A stretch of 60,000 nucleotides of DNA, taken from positions 43,517,080-43,577,079 of the forward strand of contig NC_087068.1 of assembly GCF_963678635.1 (NCBI RefSeq), in the 5' to 3' direction. Position numbers and translations under genes: made by a program. Below, in pieces: positions 53,685 to 60,000 of the stretch (position 1 is the stretch's first letter; every line of letters begins with the position of its first letter). This stretch comes from Symsagittifera roscoffensis (lineage: Eukaryota; Xenacoelomorpha; Acoela; Convolutidae). The notes under the pieces were generated by a model. The model saw only the letters and a program-made list of their open reading frames with translations. It was not told the origin of the DNA and ran no database searches.

Positions 53685-55220
53685 TCATTTTTTGTTTTTA
53701 TTTGGTAGAGATAATATAATGTCAAAAAAACCATGATTTTCAACCAACGGTTTTTTAAAGTAGAAGTTTTCGAAAATTACATTTCTTTTTGTGAACTTTT
53801 GAGTGGATTCAAAATATCAAATTAAATAGCGATTCTCCAAATGCAATACATCTATGAGATTTTTGGCTTTTAACCAGTTTGTTGATTAATACAGAAAATC
53901 CTGATTTATTAAGATTTGTGTTGTTCGCTTAGGCAAAATGGTTTTTAAAAAAATTGGCTAGTCACGCAATATCCTGGTATGGAAATTTTTTATCATACAG
54001 AATTCTTATAACATCTGTGCGCATGCACTTATATAGAATTGTATTACTTTTTTAAATCAACCAAATTGTATGATTATAATTATTGGGGTCAACTCGGGTG
54101 TATAAAACGATGTGTGTGCATTAGTTCTGATTAATTATGAAAAACGGGCTCTCTTTCCTACTCCAGCGACCGTTTATACTTAAACACGTTGGCTTAAACA
54201 GACCTCTCATAATGAAAATTGGCAGACGCCCCGATTATCTCATTAAGAAACTTGGTTATTTTTTTTCACCGTGTGAAACTACATGCATGCTACATCCAAA
54301 AGAGCCATGACACCATTGAAAAATCGGATTGAACTCAAACATCTATCAAGCAAAAAACAATCATGCTCAATTTCGATAATTCCTGTATTTTTATTTTCCA
54401 AATGACTTTCAACAGTAGTCTTATAAGTAGTCTTAGCCACGTAATGGAAGCAAACTTCAATACGACCATAATCTAATCAAAAACTGTTTATCCAAAAGAA
54501 AAATAACCAACATACATGCACTTCAGCTCTTTACGGAGAGCCACTGTTGTGCCCCTGCTTAAAAATTACATGAACAGTTTATTTCTGGGCTGTTTATTTT
54601 TCTTTCTAAAAAGTGAGTTCATATTAAGTGACATGTTCAGGGTTCCGATGAATTATTCGCGTTCCCGTTGAAATGGTTTTGTAGTAGTTCTGCACAAAAA
54701 TAATTCTTTAGAAAAATCAGGCAAAAAACTTCAGCTTCCTATCTGGTTTTATGAATTTTCAGTTTTTTATCCATTTTCTTGAATCGCAAGAAACATTTAC
54801 CCTGTAACATTTGACTGACTACCTTTGAAATCCCTGCTTTTTAACTTACAATTGCTTGCCCCACTACTTGTTACGTCACTGCCTTTGTTCCTACTTTTCG
54901 TGTTTGTTCATATTCTACTTTTTGTTCAAATGAAATCCCAAGCTCGCACTGCTGTTTGATTACTCAGACATTGCGATAATTCAAAAAAGTAAAAATAAGT
55001 GAGGCGCAAAATGCGTACATGGAATGTGGAAAAATATGGTATATTAGTTTTTAGAAGTAAGCAAAAGATGACAGAGATTGTTTTTATATCTCTTGAAAAA
55101 CGCATGCGGCGAAAAATAGAAAAAAAACCCCAGCGGTTTGTGGAGACTGATTTCACATTCTAAATGAATGGATTGTAGTTGCAGAATATGTAGAGAAATT
55201 AGCTTGTGTCAGAACTTATT
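53685..55220. other. Non-coding, no recognised feature
   Basis: AT-rich sequence. The 76-codon ORF at 54926-55156 (-) has no recognisable domain. Confidence 0.4.
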
Positions 55221-55750
55221 GTTCCAATTTTCGATACGAAAGTAAAGGAATATTTGTGCTCGGGGTGGGTTTTTTTCTTCAGACAAATGTCGACTTTTTA
55301 ACTAGCCATTTTTGACGGTTTTTCTACATCATTCAAAAGGTATTGTTGTCTTGAGATTGAATTTGAAAAGATATTACGCCTGTGATTATTTTTCGTAACG
55401 TTATGGGGGTTTAAAGATTGCCATTTCGGCCAATTTTGGACAACTTACGCGCGATATATTTCGCGCTAATAATGCGTAAGCGGAGATTTAATCCGTCTTA
55501 TAAATTGTTCAAAATTGGTTGAAAGAAGCTTAATTGTCATAGTTGATATGTTACAACGACCGACATCTATCCTTTTGTACCTCATATGGCCTGTGGGGGG
55601 ATAATTTTGATAAAAAATTTCAAATTTTAAAAATTTATTTTTTCATTTTATTTTAGTACATTTAAATTTTTTTTATGTTATTACAGTTCCATAAGCCTTA
55701 AAAGGTAGTCGGAGCATTCAGGGCTTTACCCTGATACGAGCAGTTTTGTT
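55221..55750 (+). mobile_element. HINE, near full length
   Basis: Starts GTTCCAATTTTCGATACGAA, keeps all internal blocks, and ends AGTCGGAGCATTCAGGGCTT, then GATACGAGCAGTTTTGTT. Confidence 0.75.
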
Positions 55751-55764
55751 GTTTTTCAAAGCGA

Positions 55765-56640
<876 letters not shown>

Positions 56641-56665
56641 TTGCCTTTTTTACCAGTGGGTTGTT

Positions 56666-57177
56666 GTTGTCACTTTCGATACGAAAGTAACGGAATATTT
56701 GTGATCGGGATGGGTTTTTTTTTCATCAAACAAATTTCGACTTTTTAACTAGCCATTTTTGACGGATTTTTTTTTATAACGTTCGAATACTATTGTTGTT
56801 ACTCTTGAGTTTAAATTGGAAAAAATATTTTATCTGTGATCATTTTTCGAAAAGTTATGGGGGTTTAAAGATTGGCATTTTGGCCAATTTGGGACAATTA
56901 ACGCATGTTATATTTCGCGCTTTGAACGCGTAAGCGGAAAATTCATCCGTTCTAGAAATTGTTTTAATTTGGTTGAAATACGCTTATTTGCCATAATTGA
57001 TAGTCACTAGCAGCGTAATCTATTCTTTTGTACTTTATATGGCGTGTGGGGGATTTTCAGGAAAAAAAATTTCATTTTGTTTTATTACATTAAGTTTTTT
57101 TATGTTACTACTGCTCCATAAACCTTGAAAGGCATTCGGAACATTCAGGGCTTTACCCTGATACGAGCAGTCTTGTT
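56666..57177 (+). mobile_element. HINE, near full length
   Basis: The first bases are altered (GTTGTCACTTTCGATACGAA). The 5' hairpin is intact, and the 3' end is GCATTCGGAACATTCAGGGC, then GATACGAGCAGTCTTGTT. Confidence 0.72.
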
Positions 57178-57852
57178 TATATATGTGTGCGTGTATTATT
57201 TAATGAATTGGTTGCGCTCTGCCAAAATGAAAATTGGATGCGCTTTGACAAACTGAATTGAGGGGTGAGCTTTGCCAAGATATTCAACAGGTTACATTTT
57301 TCTGTCATCGAATCGAATTTTGACTTGAACCGTATCATAAGCGCATCCTAACTGATTTTTTTTACTTGAACGAAACGCATCTGTTGTTTATTAAACAAAA
57401 AATATAAAGTAACTATAAGAGCAATCTGGCAAGAAATATTTATGAGCATGGTATCTGCCGAATTCATTTCGAAAGATCCCAATTGCCTGTTTGTCCATTA
57501 AAGGTTAGCAGTTTTTTAAATTTAAACTACGTTTCTTTGTTTTAAAGAAAATGAAAAAAAAAGTGCTGTAGATTTCTTGCGAAAGATTAATATTTTTATT
57601 GGTACGCTCTTCCATTTGCCATTTTTTGTATAAACTCACAGGCCAAAAAATGGCTCAAAAACTGTTTTCACACAAACAAAACACAACGATAAGGGGCTAA
57701 CTTTTAGCCTAAAATATAACAGAAAATGGACTATTTTTCATGGGGACTTGAAACATTATATTGTTTCATTCAATTTTGACTGTGGTTCTATTTTTGTTCG
57801 AGTTATTTTGTTCTGAGAATGTGACCATAGCTTTTGTCGATCACAAAAGACA
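57178..57852. other. Non-coding, no recognised feature
   Basis: AT-rich spacer between two HINE copies of opposite orientation. Confidence 0.4.
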
Positions 57853-58387
57853 AACAAGACTGCTCGTATCAGGGCGAAGCCCTGAATGTTCCGACTGCCT
57901 TTTAAGGTTTTATGGAGCAGTAATAACATCAAAAAATTAAATGTAATAAAAATAAAATGAAAACTTTTTTTTCTAAAATTTGAATTTTTTTTTTAAAAAT
58001 CATCCCACCACCCGCCATATAAAGTACCAAAGGATAGATTTCACTCCTTGTACCAAATCAATTATGGCAAATAAGCTTCTTTCAACCAATTTGGAACGAG
58101 TTTAAGACCGATTAACTCTCCGCTTACGCGTTAATAGCGCGAAATATATCGCGCGTTAACTTTCCCAAATTGGCCAAAATGGCAATCTTTAAACCCCCAT
58201 AACTTTATGAAAAATGATCACAGGTGAAATATCTTTTCAAATTTGAGCTCAGGGCAACAATATCTTTTGAATGATATAAAAAAATTCCGTCAAAAATGGC
58301 TAGTTAAAAAGTCAAAATTTGTCTGAAGAAAAAAAAACCCACCCCGAGCACAAATATTCCGTTACTTTCGTACCGAAAGTCAGAACA
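57853..58387 (-). mobile_element. HINE, young full-length copy
   Basis: On the + strand from AACAAGACTGCTCGTATCAG to CTTTCGTACCGAAAGTCAGA. The 3' hairpin CAGGGC-GAA-GCCCTG is intact, and the GC palindromic island is complete. Confidence 0.75.
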
Positions 58388-58599
58388 AATATATATGACA
58401 ATGAATAACATCAACAATGAATAACATCACTAAAACTCAAAAAATAATTGAATTGCTTCTTGCCATAAAATTAGTTAATGAGCAACCAAAAAAATATATG
58501 CCAATTTTTTTGGCCCTGGGTGCGCTCTGCCAGTGTTAAGTTTTTTAGGCAAGATAACACTTTTTTTCTGAATTAAGAAGGATTTTGATCTGATTGTAT

Positions 58600-58964
58600 T
58601 TACACTTATAACCCGGCCTGAACTTTGAGTTATCCGAATGCGCAGCCAGCAGGACTCCTCAATCAGGAACAGAAAACCAAATTTGAAAACCCAGTGCTCC
58701 TGGGTGAAGGCATCAGTAGATCCCCGTACTTATTCAAGACTAGGTTGAATTAAGTTATGATGGCCGCTACCGCAAAAGAAAATGTAGATCTCAAAGTTGT
58801 CCTGGGTCTACCACTTAAATCGGTATTTAAACCTACCCAATACCGGAATTACCTCAGAGACCCACACAAACCAGCTCTAGAAATTGCTACAAGAATAGAA
58901 AGAATTATAATAAAATCCATAAAAAGTTCGGATAGAATGGCAAGATGTCTTAGTGTCTTAGTGA
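58600..58964 (+). other. Unidentified open region next to the right-edge retroelement
   Basis: A + strand frame from 58757 (MMAATAKENVDLKVVLGLPL) runs into the antisense side of the RT fragment. Its part before about 58965 reads like protein but matches nothing I recognise. RT homology on the - strand stops abruptly at about 58965, so a rearrangement or truncation breakpoint lies here. Confidence 0.3.
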
Positions 58965-59693
58965 AACCACTAGAATGTCATCCAAGTAGCATATCGTTCC
59001 CGGAATCCCTTGAAGCGTACAATCCATCGCCTTCTGAAATTCCGACGGCATATCCGTCAGGCCATAGAAACCGGTGTTAAATCTGTACGCTCCTGTTGAT
59101 TCTCCGCAGATGATATTGAAATTACAATGACTACTAGTTAATTTCGAAAGTTTGAGTTGACTGAACGCATATTTCAAGTCGAAAGAGGTAAACCATACCG
59201 AACCAGGAACATCACTAGTTATTATTTGAGCTCCCGAATCGATTAATTCTTGGATATTTGGCATTTGATATTTAATTTTCCAAATTTGAGCGTTAAGAGC
59301 TTTAGCATCCATTGCGAGTTTAATCGACCTGTCTTTCTTAGCTGTTATCACAATAGGATTAATGAAATGATCTGTGGTGCATTTATCCAGTTTTGTGATG
59401 TGGCCATCTCTGACTAATGACTTTAACTCTTCAGAGACACGATCCTGGATATGTATTGGTACTTTTCGTCCTTTGATTTGTCTGGGGATCAACGGACCCA
59501 TGAAAGTAGTATGAACTTGATGAGATTTAGATCTACCTAGCCGAGTGAACAACAACGGGAACTTCTTGACAAAGTGGGACATAATCAGTTCTGAGGTTAA
59601 ATTTTCCACCACATTTTGTACTGACTTCACTTGTGATGGGTTTCGTTGAAAAGTAACTATGCCCAAAGACCTTTGAAGGTCCAACCCCAACAA
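58950..59693 (-). pseudogene. Ty3/gypsy reverse transcriptase, truncated
   Basis: 247 codons. Visible: GRKVPIHIQDRVSEELKSLV (N-terminal RT), INPIVITAKKDRSIKLAMDA (fingers), WFTSFDLKYAFSQLKL (motif A), FNTGFYGLTDMPSEFQKAMD (motif B) and CYLDDILVV (motif C). The homology ends three residues after motif C, so thumb, RNase H and integrase are missing. It belongs to a different lineage from both other Ty3/gypsy elements here. Confidence 0.85.
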
Positions 59694-59796
59694 ACATTTA
59701 GTTTTCGGAAACTAGAAATGTAGCATTATCATTTTTCCATCCCCCCGAAGAAACTGGAATCGTCAGACTTCCAAAAAATTTGATAGAATTCTTGTT

Positions 59797-60000
59797 TTAG
59801 TCCACATACGAAATATCGTCATTCATATTGTATGCACTAATGAATCGTGATGTTGGATTTTGTTGGAGTAACACATCCGCAGTCCTTTTATTCAAGAAAG
59901 ACACCGGAATTACAGTGTCAACCGTAGCAAAGAATGACTTTCCATATGAACGTAACATGACACTCAAGTTACGGGGTGTACCACGGTTAGACTTAAGCAA
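59797..60000 (-). pseudogene. Retropepsin fragment running off the window
   Basis: 67 codons, open at the window end. FFATVDTVIPVSFLNKRTAD aligns with the protease active-site region, but the catalytic D-T-G is changed to D-T-V. It ends in a stop about 100 bases before the RT frame. Upstream gag lies beyond the window. Confidence 0.6.

Overview
The window is AT-rich eukaryotic DNA dominated by transposable elements. A recognisable exon of a cilium gene (IFT80), short GT-AG introns, Ty3/gypsy retroelements, hAT-like MITEs and Helentron-like elements point to a ciliated metazoan, probably an aquatic invertebrate. I cannot place the species from sequence alone. Only one host gene part is recognised: the first coding exon of IFT80 at 21290-21677 on the + strand. 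Layout: (1) 1-11.2 kb is repeat-derived: a degenerate GC-rich minisatellite (945-1860), a LINE reverse-transcriptase relic, a diverged tandem duplication with a unit of about 3.26 kb that carries a hAT-type MITE in each copy, and a second duplication (about 0.67 kb) that carries a 30-bp minisatellite. (2) 11.6-17.4 kb holds old Helentron-like (HINE) copies and an almost perfect 1.52-kb tandem duplication. (3) 20-22.7 kb holds IFT80 exon 1 and a MITE family that has inserted into itself. (4) 22740-36013 is a 13.3-kb Ty3/gypsy-type, retrovirus-like element on the - strand with 597-bp LTRs and a CAAA target duplication. (5) 38.2-41 kb holds HINE copies, two of them forming a 1.1-kb head-to-head palindrome. 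(6) 42390-47837 is an old, decayed 5.4-kb Ty3/gypsy element (GAGC target duplication). (7) 51.6-58.4 kb holds five more HINE copies and compound microsatellites. (8) A third Ty3/gypsy fragment (protease and RT) enters from the right edge. The 13.3-kb element is the exceptional object. Its gag ends on a TTTAAAC slippery heptamer that shifts into pol. Pol carries a TARG1/OARD1-like macrodomain between protease and reverse transcriptase. An envelope-like glycoprotein frame lies downstream of pol. A small exon before env and an ORF after env join in frame across consensus splice sites, which removes env as the intron, an arrangement like Tat/Rev/Tax genes. The joined product would have a very acidic-hydrophobic N-terminus and a C-terminal leucine heptad pattern, as expected of a transactivator-like accessory protein. 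Between pol and env a separate two-exon gene of 191 codons runs on the opposite strand. Its upstream region shares a 12-bp E-box-containing word (ACCATATGTTCT) with the tandem repeats in the LTR U3 region, in the same orientation relative to each promoter. The LTRs are nearly identical, yet pol and env carry stops, a deletion and frame breaks, so this copy looks recent but defective.
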